A stretch of 64,000 nt of DNA from Canna indica (GCA_034359265.1 CP136897.1:36133501-36197500); one strand, 5' to 3'. Counted from the stretch's first letter, positions 34,926 to 47,059 are shown. A program made the numbers and translations. The notes: a model not told the origin generated them from the sequence alone.

Positions 34926-35291
34926 TTTTTTTACTAACTATTTGATTGCACGACGAGATCATTTTTTTTACCAATCTTTCTAACCAAACGGTAAGGATGG
35001 ACGACGTCGTCGACATAAAATTTGGCTGTCGATCGCCCCCGCGGGGCCCGCCGCAACCTCTACGGTCGGCTCGATCGACCAACCGACCCGAAAAATTAAA
35101 ATTTGTAAATAAATAAGAAAAATAACATTTCAATTATTATTTTTCGTTTAAAACGGGCGTAACTCCGTGCATTATTGTCCGATTTCAGCTTTTCATGAGG
35201 CGCTGAAAGGCACGCGAAGAGACGAAGAAAATGACTCCGAGCTATCCCTCGGACGCTCACCCTTATTAGCCGACGATCAGAAGTGCATGAC

Positions 35292-35410
35292 GGGTGCGAT
35301 CATACCAGCACTAACGAACCGGATCCCATCAGAACTTCGAAGTTAAGCGTGCTTGGGCGAGAATTGTACTAGGATGGGTGACCCCCTAGGAAGTCCTCGT
35401 GTTGCACCTT
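35292..35410 (+). rRNA. 5S rRNA gene copy 74
   Basis: C26A, C46T, G72A, A74T, G97A. Confidence 0.92.
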
Positions 35411-35776
35411 TTTTTTTACTACCTATTTGATTGCACGACGAGATCATTTTTTTTACCAATCTTTCTAACCAAACGTTAAGGACGGACGACGTCGTCGACA
35501 TAAAATTTGGCTGTCGATCACCCGCGCGGGGCCCGCCGCAACCTCTACGGCCGGCTCGATCGACCAACCCACCTGAAAAATTAAAATTTGTAAATAAATA
35601 AGAAAAATAACATTTCAATTATTATTTTTCGTTTAAAACGGGCGTAACTCCGTGCATTATTGTCCGATTTCAGCTTTTCACGTGGCGCTAAAAGGCGCGC
35701 GAAGAGACGAAGAAAATGACTCCGAGCTATCCCTCGGACGCTCACCCTTATTAGCCGACGATCAAAAGTGCATGAC

Positions 35777-35895
35777 GGGTGCGATCATACCAGCACTAAC
35801 GCACCGGATCCCATCAGAACTCCGAAGTTAAGCGTGCTTGGGCGACAATATTACTAGGATGGGTGACCCCCTGGGAAGTCCTCGTGCTGCACCTT
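35777..35895 (+). rRNA. 5S rRNA gene copy 75
   Basis: G70C, G72A, G75T, T111C. Confidence 0.92.
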
Positions 35896-36261
35896 TTTTT
35901 TTACTACCTATTTGATTGCACGACGAGATCATTTTTTTTACCAATCTTTCTAACCTAACGTTAAGGACGGACGACGTCGTCGACATAAAATTTGGTTGTC
36001 GATCGCCCGCGCGGGGCCCGCCGCAACCTCTACGGCCGGCTCGATCGACCAAACGATCCGAAAAATTAAAATTTGTAAATAAATAAGAAAAATAACATTT
36101 CAATTATTATTTTTCGTTTAGAACGAGCGTAACTCCGTGCATTATTGTCCGATTTCAACTTTTCACGTGGCGCTAAAAGGCGCGCGAAGAGACAAAGAAA
36201 ATGACCCCAAGCTATCCCTCGGACGCACACCCTTATTAGCCGACGATCAGAAGTGCACGAC

Positions 36262-36379
36262 GGGTGCGATCATACCAGCACTAACACACCGGATCCCATC
36301 AGAACTCCGAAGTTAAGCTTGCTTGGGCGAGAGTAGTACTAGGATGGGTGACCCCTGGGAAGTCCTCGTGTTGCACCTT
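36262..36379 (+). rRNA. 5S rRNA gene copy 76
   Basis: G25A, G58T, one C missing; the spacer before it carries GTTTAGAACGAGCG, as before copies 54, 59 and 65. Confidence 0.92.
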
Positions 36380-36744
36380 TTTTTTTACTACCTATTTGAT
36401 TGCACGACGAGATCATTTTTTTACCAATCTTTCTAACCAAACGTTGAGGACGGACGACATCGTCGACATAAAATTTGGCTGTCGATCGCCCGCGCGGGGC
36501 CCGCCGCAACCTCTACGGCCGGCTCGATCGACCAACCCACCCGAAAAATTAAAATTTGTAAATAAATAAGAAAAATAACATTTCAATTATTATTTTTCGT
36601 TTAAAACGGGCGTAACTCCGTGCATTACTGTCTGATTTCAGCTTTTCACGTGGCGCTAAAAGGCGCGCGAAGAGACGAAGAAAATGACTCCGAGCTATCC
36701 CTCGGACGCTCAGCCTTATTAGCCGACGATCAGAAGTGCATGAC

Positions 36745-36863
36745 GGGTGCGATCATACCAGCACTAACGCACCGGATCCCATCAGAGCTACGAAATTAAG
36801 CGTGCTTGGGCGAGAATAGTACTAGGATGGGTGACCCCCTGGGAAGTCCTCGTGTTGCACCTT
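36745..36863 (+). rRNA. 5S rRNA gene copy 77
   Basis: A43G, C46A, G51A (A box), G72A. Confidence 0.92.
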
Positions 36864-37229
36864 TTTTTTTACTACCTATTTGATTGCACGACGAGATCAT
36901 TTTTTTTACCAATCTTTCTAACCAAACGTTAAGGACGGACGACGTCGTCGAAATAAAATTTGGCTGTCGATCGCCCGCGCGGGGCCCGCCGCAACCTCTA
37001 CGGCCGGCTCGATCGACCAACCGACCCGAAAAATTAAAATTTGTAAATAAATAAGAAAAATAACATTTCAATTATTATTTTTCGTTTAAAACGGGCGTAA
37101 CTCCGTGCATTATTGTCCGATTTCAACTTTTCACGTGGCGCTAAAAGGCGCACGAAGAGACGAAGAAAATGACCCCGAGCTATCCCTCGGACGCTCACCC
37201 TTATTAGCCGACGATCAGAAGTGCGTGAC

Positions 37230-37348
37230 GGGTGCAATCATACCAGCACTAACGCACCGGATCCCATCAGAACTTCGAAGTTAAGCGTGCTTGGGCGAGA
37301 TTAGTACTAGGATGGGTGACCCCCTGGGAAGTCCTCGTGTTGCACCTT
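37230..37348 (+). rRNA. 5S rRNA gene copy 78
   Basis: G7A, C46T, G72T (IE). Confidence 0.93.
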
Positions 37349-37713
37349 TTTTTTACTACCTATTTGATTGCACGACGAGATCATTTTTTTTACCAATCTT
37401 TCTAACCAAACGTTAAGGACGGACGACGTCGTCGACATAAAATTTGGCTATCGATCGCCCGCGCGGGGCCCGCCGCAACCTCTACGGCCGGGTCGATCGA
37501 CCAACCGACCCGAAAAATTAAAATTTGTAAATAAATAAGAAAAATAACATTTCAATTATTATTTTTCGTTTAAAACGGGCGTAATTCCGTGCATTATTGT
37601 CCGATTTCAGCTTTTCACGTGGCGCTAAAAGGCGCGCGAAGAGACGAAGAAAATGACTCCGAGCTATCCCTCGGACGCTCAGCCTTATTAGCCGACGATC
37701 AGAAGTGCATGAC

Positions 37714-37832
37714 GGGTGCGATCATACCAGCACTAACGCACCGGTTCCCATCAGAACTACGAAGTTAAGCGTGCTTGGGCGAGAATAGTACTAGGATGGG
37801 TGACCCCCTGGGAAGTCCTCGTGTTGCACCTT
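37714..37832 (+). rRNA. 5S rRNA gene copy 79
   Basis: A32T (GGTTCC, BamHI-type site lost), C46A, G72A. Confidence 0.93.
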
Positions 37833-38196
37833 TTTTTTACTACCTATTTGATTGCCCGACGAGATCATTTTTTTACCAATCTTTCTAACCAAACGTTAAG
37901 GACGGACGACGTCGTAGAAATAAAATTTTGCTGTCGATCGCCCGCGCGGGGCCCGCCGCAACCTCTACGGCCGGCTCGATCGACCAACCCACCCAAAAAA
38001 TTAAAATTTGTAAATAAATAAGAAAAATAACATTTCAATTATTATTTTTCGTTTAAAATGGGCGTAACTCCGTGCATTATTGTCCGATTTCAGCTTTTCA
38101 CGTGGCGCTAAAAGGCGCGCGAAGAGACGAAGAAAATGACTCCGATCTATCCCTCGGACGCTCACCCTTATTAGTCGACGATCAGAAGTGCATGAC

Positions 38197-38315
38197 GGGT
38201 GCGATCATACCAGCACTAACGCACCGGATCCCATCAGAACTCCAAAGTTAAGCGTGCTTGGGCAACAATAGTACTAGGATGGGTGACCCCCTGGGAAGTC
38301 CTCGTGTTGCACCTT
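38197..38315 (+). rRNA. 5S rRNA gene copy 80
   Basis: G48A, G68A, G70C, G72A: three IE changes (CAACAA). Confidence 0.91.
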
Positions 38316-38680
38316 TTTTTTACTACCTATTTGATTGCACGACGAGATCATTTTTTTTACCAATCTTTGTAACCTAACGTTAAGGACGGACGACGTCGTC
38401 GAAATAAAATTTGGCTGTCGATCGCCCGCGCGGGGCCCGCCGCAACCTCTACGGCCGGCTCGATCGACCAACCCACCCAAAAAATTAAAATTTGTAAATA
38501 AATAAGAAAAATAACATTTCAATTATTATTTTTCGTTTAAAACGGGCGTAACTCCGTGCATTATTGTCCGATTTCAGCTTTTCACGTGGTGCTAAAAGGC
38601 GCGCGAAGAGACGAAGAAAATGACTCCGAGCTATCCCTCGGACGCTCACCCTTATTAGTCGACGATCAGAAGTGCATGAC

Positions 38681-38799
38681 GGGTGCGATCATACCAACAC
38701 TAACGCACCGGATCCCATCAGAACTCCGAAGTTAAGCGTGCTTGGGCGACAATAGTACTAGGATGGGTGACCCCCTGGGAAGTCCTCGTGTTGCACCTT
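38681..38799 (+). rRNA. 5S rRNA gene copy 81
   Basis: G17A, G70C, G72A. Confidence 0.93.
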
Positions 38800-39164
38800 T
38801 TTTTTACTACTTATTTGATTGCACGACGAGATCATTTTTTTTACCAATCTTTCTAACCTAATGTTAAGGACGGACGACGTCGTCGAAATAAAATTTGGCT
38901 GTCGATCGCCCGCGCGGGGCCCGCCGCAACCTCTACGGCCGGCTCGATCGACCAACCGACCCGAAAAATTAAAATTTGTAAATAAATAAGAAAAATAACA
39001 TTTCAATTATTATTTTTCGTTTAAAACGGGCGTAACTCCGTGCATTATTGTCCGATTTCAGCTTTTCACGTGGCGCTAAAAGGCGCGCGAAGAGACGAAG
39101 AAAATGACCCCGAGCTATCCCTCGGACGCTCACCCTTATTAGCCGACGATCAGAAGTGCGTGAC

Positions 39165-39283
39165 GGGTGAAATCATACCAGCACTAACGCACTGGATCCC
39201 ATCAGAACTTCGAAGTTAAGCATGCTTGGGCGAGAGTAGTACTAGGATGGGTGACCCCCTGGGAAGTCCTCGTGTTGCACCTT
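39165..39283 (+). rRNA. 5S rRNA gene copy 82
   Basis: C6A and G7A (GGGTGAAATC), C29T, C46T, G58A. The spacer after it has GATCGCCGCGCGG, one C fewer than usual. Confidence 0.91.
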
Positions 39284-39647
39284 TTTTTTTACTACCTATT
39301 TGATTGTACGACGAGATCATTTTTTTTACCAATCTTTCTAACCAAACGTTAAGGACGGACGACGTCGTCGACATAAAATTTGGCTGTCGATCGCCGCGCG
39401 GGGCCCGCCGCAACCTCTACGGCCGGCTCGATCGACCAATCCACCCGAAAAATTAAAATTTGTAAATAAATAAGAAAAAAACATTTCAATTATTATTTTT
39501 CGTTTAAAACGGGCGTAACTCCGTGCATTATTGTCCGATTTCAGCTTTTAACGTGGCGCTAAAAGGCGCGCGAAGAGACGAAGAAAATGACCCCGAGCTA
39601 TCCCTCGGACGCACACCCTTATTAGCCGACGATCAGAAGTGCATGAC

Positions 39648-39765
39648 GGGTGCGATCATACCAGCACTAACGCACCGGATCCCATCAGAACCCCGAAGTT
39701 AAGCTTGCTTGGGCAAGAGTAGTACTAGGATGGGTGACCCCTGGGAAGTCCTCGTGTTGCACCTT
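39648..39765 (+). rRNA. 5S rRNA gene copy 83
   Basis: T45C, G58T, G68A (IE), one C missing from C91-95. Confidence 0.91.
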
Positions 39766-40130
39766 TTTTTTTACTACCTATTTGATTGCACGACGAGATC
39801 ATTTTTTTACCAATCTTTCTAACCAAACGTTAAGGACGGACGACGTCGTAGACATAAAATTTTGCTGTCGATCGCCCGCGCGGGGCCCGCCGCAACCTCT
39901 ACGGCCGGCTCGATCGACCAACCCACCCAAAAAATTAAAATTTGTAAATAAATAAGAAAAATAACATTTCAATTATTATTTTCCGTTTAAAACGGGCGTA
40001 ACTCCGTGCATTATTGTCCGATTTCAGCTTTTCACGTGGCGCTAAAAGGCGCGCGAAGAGACGAAGAAAATGACTCCGAGCTATCCCTCGGACGCTCACC
40101 CTTATTAGTCGACGATCAGAAGTGCATGAC

Positions 40131-40249
40131 GGGTGCGATCATACCAGCACTAACGCACTGGATCCCATCAGAACTCCGAAGTTAAGCGTGCTTGGGAGAC
40201 AATAGTACTAGGATGGGTGACCCCCTGGGAAGTCCTCGTGTTGCATCTT
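40131..40249 (+). rRNA. 5S rRNA gene copy 84
   Basis: C29T, C67A, G70C, G72A (IE reads AGACAA), C116T. Confidence 0.91.
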
Positions 40250-40614
40250 TTTTTTACTACCTATTTGATTGCACGACGAGATCATTTTTTTTACCAATCT
40301 TTGTAACCTAACGTTAAGGACGGACGACGTCGTCGAAATAAAATTTGGCTGTCGATCGCCCGCGCGGGGCCCGCCGCAACCTCTACGGCCGGCTCGATCG
40401 ACCAACCCACCCAAAAAATTAAAATTTGTAAATAAATAAGAAAAATAACATTTCAATTATTATTTTTCGTTTAAAATGGGCGTAACTCCGTGCATTATTG
40501 TCCGATTTCAGCTTTTCACGTGGCGCTAAAAGGCGCGCGAAGAGACGAAGAAAATGACTCCGAGCTATCCCTCGGACGCTCACCCTTATTAGTCGACGAT
40601 CAGAAGTGCATGAT

Positions 40615-40733
40615 GGGTGCGATCATACCAGCACTAACGCACCGGATCCCATCAGAACTCCGAAGTTAAGCGTGCTTGGGCGACAATAGTACTAGGATGG
40701 GTGACCCCCTGGGAAGTCCTCGTGTTGCACCTT
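40615..40733 (+). rRNA. 5S rRNA gene copy 85
   Basis: Base -1 is T (GATGGG). G70C and G72A. Confidence 0.93.
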
Positions 40734-41098
40734 TTTTTTACTACCTATTTGATTGCACGACGAGATCATTTTTTTTACCAATCTTTCTAACCTAACGTTA
40801 AGGACGAACGACGTCGTCGAAATAAAATTTGGCTGTCGATCGCCCGCGCGGGGCCCGCCGCAACCTCTACGGCCGGCTCGATCGACCAACCGACCCGAAA
40901 AATTAAAATTTGTAAATAAATAAGAAAAATAACATTTCAATTATTATTTTTCGTTTAAAACGGGCGTAACTCCGTGCATTATTGTCCGATTTCAACTTTT
41001 CACGTGGCGCTAAAAGGCGCGCGAAGAGACGAAGAAAATGACCCCGAGCTATCCCTCGGACGCTCACCCTTATTAGCCGACGATCAGAAGTGCGTGAC

Positions 41099-41217
41099 GG
41101 GTGCAATCACACCAGCACTAATGCACCGGATCCCATAAGAACTTCGAAGTTAAGCATGCTTGGGCGAGAGTAGTACTAGGATGGGTGACCCCCTGGGAAG
41201 TCCTCGTGTTGCACCTT
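41099..41217 (+). rRNA. 5S rRNA gene copy 86
   Basis: G7A, T12C, C24T, C39A, C46T, G58A. Confidence 0.91.
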
Positions 41218-41583
41218 TTTTTTTACTACCTATTTGATTGCACGACGAGATCATTTTTTTTACCAATCTTTCTAACCAAACGTTAAGGACGGACGACGTC
41301 GTCGACATAAAATTTGGCTTTCGATCGCCCGCGCGGGGCCCGCCGCAACCTCTACGGCCGGCTCGATCGACCAACCGACCCGAAAAATTAAAATTTGTAA
41401 ATAAATAAGAAAAATAACATTTCAATTATTATTTTTCGTTTAAAACGGGCGTAACTCCGTGCATTATTGTGCGATTTCAGCTTTTCACGTGGCGCTAAAA
41501 GGCGCGCGAAAAGACGAAGAAAATGACCCCGAGCTATCCCTCGGACGCTCACCCTTATTAGCCGATGATCAGAAGTGCACGAC

Positions 41584-41701
41584 GGGTGCGATCATACCAG
41601 CACTAACACACCGGATCCCATCAGAACTCCGAAGTTAAGCGTGCTTGGGCGAGAGTGGTACTAGGATGGGTGACCCCTCGGAAGTCCTCGTGTTGCACCT
41701 T
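41584..41701 (+). rRNA. 5S rRNA gene copy 87
   Basis: G25A, A74G, one C missing with G97C. T-tract interrupted by G (TTTTTTGTT). Confidence 0.91.
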
Positions 41702-42064
41702 TTTTGTTACCACCTATTTGATTGCATGACGAGATCATTTTTTTACCAATCTTTCTAACCAAACGTTAAGGACGGACGACGTCGTCGACATAAAATTTGG
41801 CTGTCGATCGCCCACGCGCGGCCCGCCGCAACCTCTACGGTCGGCTCGATTGACCAACCCACCCGAAAAATTAAAATTTGTAAATAAATAAGAAAAAAAC
41901 ATTTCAAATATTATTTTTGTTTAAAACGGGCGTAACTCCGTGCATTATTGTCCGATTTCAGCTTTTCACATGGCGCTAAAAGGCGCGCCAAGAGACGAAG
42001 AAAATGACCCCGAGCTATCCCTCGGACGCTCACCCTTATTAGCCGACGATCAGAAGTGCATGAC

Positions 42065-42136
42065 GGGTGCGATCATACCAGCACTAACGCACCGGATCCC
42101 ATCAGAACCCCCTGGGAAGTCCTCGTGTTGCACCTT
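42065..42136 (+). pseudogene. 5S rRNA pseudogene, copy 88 (47-nt deletion of internal promoter)
   Basis: The 5' part is normal to ATCAGAAC, then the sequence passes straight to CCCCTGGGAAGTCC. Forty-seven nt are missing, taking the whole A box, the IE and most of the C box. The deletion size equals the distance between the C-run at nt 44-47 (in copies with T45C) and the C-run at nt 91-95, so slippage between the two C-runs explains it. Without the internal promoter it should not be transcribed as a 5S gene. Confidence 0.93.
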
Positions 42137-42501
42137 TTTTTTTACTAACTATTTGATTGCACGACGAGATCATTTTTTTTACCAATCTTTCTAACCAAAT
42201 GGTAAGGACGGACGACGTCGTCGACATAAAATTTGGCTGCGATCGCCCGCGCGGGGCCCGCCGCAACCTCTACGGCCGGCTCGATCGACCAACCGACCCG
42301 AAAAATTAAAATTTGTAAATAAATAAGAAAAATAACATTTCAATTATTATTTTTCGTTTAAAACGGGCGTAACTCCGTGCATTATTGTCCGATTTTAGCT
42401 TTTCACGAGGCGCTGAAAGGCGCGCGAAGAGACGAAGAAAATGACTCTGAGCTATCCCTCGGACGCTCACCCTTATTAGCCGACGATCAGAAGTGCGTGA
42501 C

Positions 42502-42620
42502 GGGTGCGATCATACCAGCACTAACGCACCGGATCCCATCAGAACTTCGAAGTTAAGCGTGCTTGGGCGAGAGTTGTACTAGGATGGGTGACCCCCTAGG
42601 AAGTCCTCGTGTTGCACCTT
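42502..42620 (+). rRNA. 5S rRNA gene copy 89
   Basis: C46T, A74T, G97A; same variant set as copy 52 of the six-gene HOR. Confidence 0.93.
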
Positions 42621-42986
42621 TTTTTTTACTACCTATTTGATTGCACGACGAGATCATTTTTTTTACCAATCTTTCTAACCAAACGTTAAGGACGGACGAC
42701 GTCGTCGACATAAAATTTGGCTGTCGATCGCCCGCGCGGGGCCCGCCGCATCCTCTACGGCCGGCTCGATCGACCAACCGACCCGAAAAATTAAAATTTG
42801 TAAATAAATAAGAAAAATAACATTTCAATTATTATTTTTCGTTTAAAACGGGCGTAACTCCGTGCATTATTGTCCGATTTCAGCTTTTCACGTGGCGCTA
42901 AAAGGCGCGCGAAGAGACGAAGAAAATGACCCCGAGCTATCCCTCGGACGCTCACCCTTATTAGCCGACGATCAGAAGTGCACGAC

Positions 42987-43104
42987 GGGTGCGATCATAC
43001 CAGCACTAACACACCGGATCCCATCAGAACTCCGTAGTTAAGCGTGCTTGGGCGAGAGTAGTACTAGGATGGGTGACCCCTGGGAAGTCCTCGTGTTGCA
43101 CCTT
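42987..43104 (+). rRNA. 5S rRNA gene copy 90
   Basis: G25A, A49T, one C missing. Its spacer carries CATAAATTTTGG and GGGGGTAACTCC, shared with copies 94 and 96. Confidence 0.92.
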
Positions 43105-43469
43105 TTTTTTTACCACCTATTTGATTGCACGACGAGATCATTTTTTTACCAATCTTTCTAACCAAACGTTAGGGACGGACGACGTCGTCGACATAAATTT
43201 TGGTTGTCGATCGCCCGCGCGGGGCCTGCCGCAACCTCTACGGCCGGCTCGATCGACCAACCCACCCGAAAAATTAAAATTTGTAAATAAATAAGAAAAA
43301 TAACATTTCAATTATTATTTTTCGTTTAAAACGGGGGTAACTCCGTGCATTATTGTCCGATTTCAGCTTTTCACGTGGCGCTGAAAGGCGCGCTAAGAGA
43401 CGAAGAAAATGACCCTGAGCTATCCCTCGGACGCTCACCCTTATTAGCCGACGATCAGAAGTGCGTGAC

Positions 43470-43588
43470 GGGTGCGATCATACCAGCACTAACGCACCGG
43501 ATCCCATCAGAACTTCGAAGTTAAGCGTGCTTGGGCGACAATAGTACTAGGATGGGTGACCCCCTGGGAAGTCCTCGTGTTGCATCTT
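43470..43588 (+). rRNA. 5S rRNA gene copy 91
   Basis: C46T, G70C, G72A, C116T. Confidence 0.92.
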
Positions 43589-43955
43589 TTTTTTACTACC
43601 TATTTGATTGCACGACGAGATCATTTTTTTTACCAATCTTTGTAACCTAACATTAAGGACGGACGACGTCGTCGAAATAAAATTTGGCTGTCGATCGCCC
43701 ACGCGCGGGGCCCGCCGCAACCTCTATGGTCGGCTCGATCGACCAACCGACCCGAAAAATTTAAATTTGTAAATAAATAAGAAAAATAACATTTCAATTA
43801 TTATTTTTCGTTTAAAACGGGCGTAACTCCGTGCATTATTGTCTGATTTCAGCTTTTCACGTGGCGCTGAAAGGCGCGCGAAGAGACGAAGAAAATGACC
43901 CCGAGCTGTCCCTCCGACGCTCACCCTTATTAGCCGACGATCAGAAGTGCATGAC

Positions 43956-44074
43956 GGGTGCGATCATACCAGCACTAACCCACCGGATCCCATCAGAACC
44001 CCGAAGTTACGCGTGCTTGGGCGAGAATAGTACTAGGATGGGTGACCCCCTGGGAAGTCCTCGTGTTGCACCTT
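43956..44074 (+). rRNA. 5S rRNA gene copy 92
   Basis: G25C, T45C, A55C (A box GTTACGCG), G72A. Confidence 0.91.
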
Positions 44075-44440
44075 TTTTTTTACTAACTATTTGATTGCAC
44101 GACGAGATTATTTTTTTTACCAATCTTTCTAACCAAACGTTAAGGACGGACGACGTCGTCGACATAAAATTTGGCTGTCGATCGCCCGCGCGGGGCCCGC
44201 CGCAACCTCTACGGCCGGCTCGATCGACCAACCCACCCGAAAAATTAAAATTTGTAAATAAATAAGAAAAATAACATTTCAATTATTATTTTTCGTTTAA
44301 AACGGGCGTAACTCCGTGCATTATTGTCCGATTTCAGCTTTTCACGTGGCATTAAAAGGCGCGCGAAGAGACGAAGAAAATGACTCTGAGCTATCCCTCG
44401 GACGCTCACCCTTATTAGCCGACGATCAGAAGTGCGTGAC

Positions 44441-44559
44441 AGGTGCGATCATACCAGCACTAACGCACCGGATCCCATCAGAACTTCGAAATTAAGCGTG
44501 CTTGGGCGAGAGTTGTACTAGGATGGGTGACCCCCTAGGAAGTCCTCGTGTTGCACCTT
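44441..44559 (+). rRNA. 5S rRNA gene copy 93
   Basis: Starts with A (G1A, AGGTGCG). C46T, G51A, A74T, G97A. Confidence 0.91.
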
Positions 44560-44925
44560 TTTTTTTACTACCTATTTGATTGCACGACGAGATCATTTTT
44601 TTTACCAATCTTTCAAACCAAACGTTAAGGACGGACGACGTCGTCGACATAAAATTTGGCTGTCGATCGCCCGCGCGGGGCCCGCCGCAACCTCTACGGC
44701 CGGCTCGATCGACCAACCGACCCGAAAAATTAAAATTTGTAAATAAATAAGAAAAATAACATTTCAATTATTATTTTTCGTTTAAAACGGGCGTAACTCC
44801 GTGCATTATTGTCCGATTTCAGCTTTTCACGTGGCGCTAAAAGGCGCGCGAAGAGACGAAGAAAATGACCCCGAGCTATCCCTCGGACGCTCACCCTTAT
44901 TAGCCGACGATCAGAAGTGCACGAC

Positions 44926-45043
44926 GGGTGCGATCATACCAGCACTAACACACCGGATCCCATCAGAACTCCGTAGTTAAGCGTGCTTGGGCGAGAGTAG
45001 TACTAGGATGGGTGACCCCTGGGAAGTCCTCGTGTTGCACCTT
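44926..45043 (+). rRNA. 5S rRNA gene copy 94
   Basis: G25A, A49T, one C missing; 1939 bp from its relative copy 90. Confidence 0.92.
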
Positions 45044-45408
45044 TTTTTTTACCACCTATTTGATTGCACGACGAGATCATTTTTTTACCAATCTTTCTAA
45101 CCAAACGTTAGGGACGGACGACGTCGTCGACATAAATTTTGGCTGTCGATCGCCCGCGCGGGGCCTGCCGCAACCTCTACGGCCGGCTCGATCGACCAAC
45201 CCACCCGAAAAATTAAAATTTGTAAATAAATAAGAAAAATAACATTTCAATTATTATTTTTCGTTTAAAACGGGGGTAACTCCGTGCATTATTGTCCGAT
45301 TTCAGCTTTTCACGTGGCGCTGAAAGGCGCGCTAGCAGACGAAGAAAACGACCCTGAGCTATCCCTCGGACGCTCACCCTTATTAGCCGACGATCAGAAG
45401 TGCGTGAC

Positions 45409-45527
45409 GGGTGCGATCATACCAGCACTAACGCACCGGATCCCATCAGAACTTCAAAGTTAAGCGTGCTTGGGCGAGAGTTGTACTAGGATGGGTGACC
45501 CCCTAGGAAGTCCTCGTGTTGCACCTT
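45409..45527 (+). rRNA. 5S rRNA gene copy 95
   Basis: C46T, G48A, A74T, G97A. Confidence 0.92.
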
Positions 45528-45893
45528 TTTTTTTACTACCTATTTGATTGCACGACGAGATCATTTTTTTTACCAATCTTATTAACCAAACGTTAAGGAC
45601 GGACGACGTCGTCGACATAAAATTTGGCTGTCGATCGCCCGTGCGGGGCCCGCCGCAACCTCTACGGCCGGCTCGATCGACCAACCGACCCGAAAAATTA
45701 AAATTTGTAAATAAATAAGAAAAATAACATTTCAATTATTATTTTTCGTTTAAAACGGGCGTAACTCCGTGCATTATTGTCCGATTTTAGCTTTTCACGT
45801 GGAGCTAAAAGGCGCGCGAAGAGATGAAGAAAATGACCCCGAGCTATCCCTCGGACGCTCACCCTTATTAGCCGACGATCAGAAGTGCACGAC

Positions 45894-46011
45894 GGGTGCG
45901 ATCATACCAGCACTAACACACCGGATCCCATCAGAACTCCGAAGTTAAGCGTGCTTGGGCGAGAGTAGTACTAGGATGGGTGACCCCTGGGAAGTCCTCG
46001 TGTTGCACCTT
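45894..46011 (+). rRNA. 5S rRNA gene copy 96
   Basis: G25A and one C missing; 968 bp after copy 94, with the same spacer marks. Confidence 0.93.
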
Positions 46012-46376
46012 TTTTTTTACCACCTATTTGATTGCACGACGAGATCATTTTTTTACCAATCTTTCTAACCAAACGTTAGGGACGGACGACGTCGTCGACA
46101 TAAATTTTGGCTGTCGATCGCCCGCGCGGGGCCTGCCGCAACCTCTACGGCCGGCTCGATCGACCAACCCACCCGAAAAATTAAAATTTGTAAATAAATA
46201 AGAAAAATAACATTTCAATTATTATTTTTCGTTTAAAACGGGGGTAACTCCGTGCATTATTGTCCGATTTCATCTTTTCACGTGGCGCTGAAAGGCGCGC
46301 TAAGAGACGAAGAAAACGACCCCGAGCTGTCCCTCGAACGCAAAACCTTATTAGCCGACGATCAAAAGTGCATGAC

Positions 46377-46495
46377 GGGTTCGATCATACCAGCACTAAC
46401 GCACCGGATCCCTTCAGAACTCCGAAGTTAAGCGTGCTTGGGAGAGAGTAGTACTAGGATGGGTGACCGCCTGGAAAGTCCTCGTCTTGCACCTT
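46377..46495 (+). rRNA. 5S rRNA gene copy 97
   Basis: G5T (GGGTTCG), A37T, C67A (IE), C93G, G99A, G110C. Its downstream spacer is cut short by the deletion that made copy 98. Confidence 0.9.
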
Positions 46496-46583
46496 TTTTT
46501 TTACTACGTATTTGATTGCACGACGAGATCATTTTTTTTACCAATTTTTCTAACCAAACATTAAGGACGGACGAAGTCGTCGC

Positions 46584-46693
46584 CATACTAGCACTAACGC
46601 ACCGGATCCCATCAGAACTCCGAAGTTAAGCGTGCTTGGGCGAGAGTAGTACTAGGATGGGTGACCCCCTGGGAAGTCCTCGTGTTGCAACTT
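46584..46693 (+). pseudogene. 5' truncated 5S rRNA pseudogene, copy 98
   Basis: The spacer after copy 97 runs about 90 bp, to GTCGTCGCCATA, and then joins gene sequence at CATACTAGCAC. The first nine gene bases and about 278 bp of spacer, including the AT-rich stretch and the -28 TATA-like element, are missing (287 bp in total). The shared CATA at the spacer (CGCCATAAA) and gene (GATCATAC) marks the junction. A, IE and C boxes are intact, with C15T and C116A. A pol III complex could still form, but any transcript would start in spacer sequence and lack helix I. Confidence 0.92.
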
Positions 46694-47059
46694 TTTTTTT
46701 ACTACCTACTTGATTGCGCGACGAGATCATTTTTTTTACCAATCTTTCTAACCAAACATTAAGGACGGACGACGTCGTCGCCATAAAATTTGGTTGTCGA
46801 TCGCCCGCGCGGGGTGCGCCGCAATCTCTACGGCCGGCTTGATCGACCAACCGACCCGAAAAATTAAAATTTGTAAATAAATAAGAAAAATAACATTTCA
46901 ATTATTATTTTTCGTTTAAAACGGGCGTAACTCCGTGCATTATTGTCCGATTTCAGCTTTTCACGTGGCGCTGAAAGGCGCGTGAAGAGACGAGGAAAAC
47001 GACCCCCAGCTGTCCCACGAACGCTCAACCTTATTAGCCGACGATCAGAAGTGCATGAC

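Noticed and set aside
46494..46584. Copy 98 junction as an insertion of foreign DNA.
   Set aside because: Both sides are ordinary spacer and gene sequence, so a simple deletion explains it.
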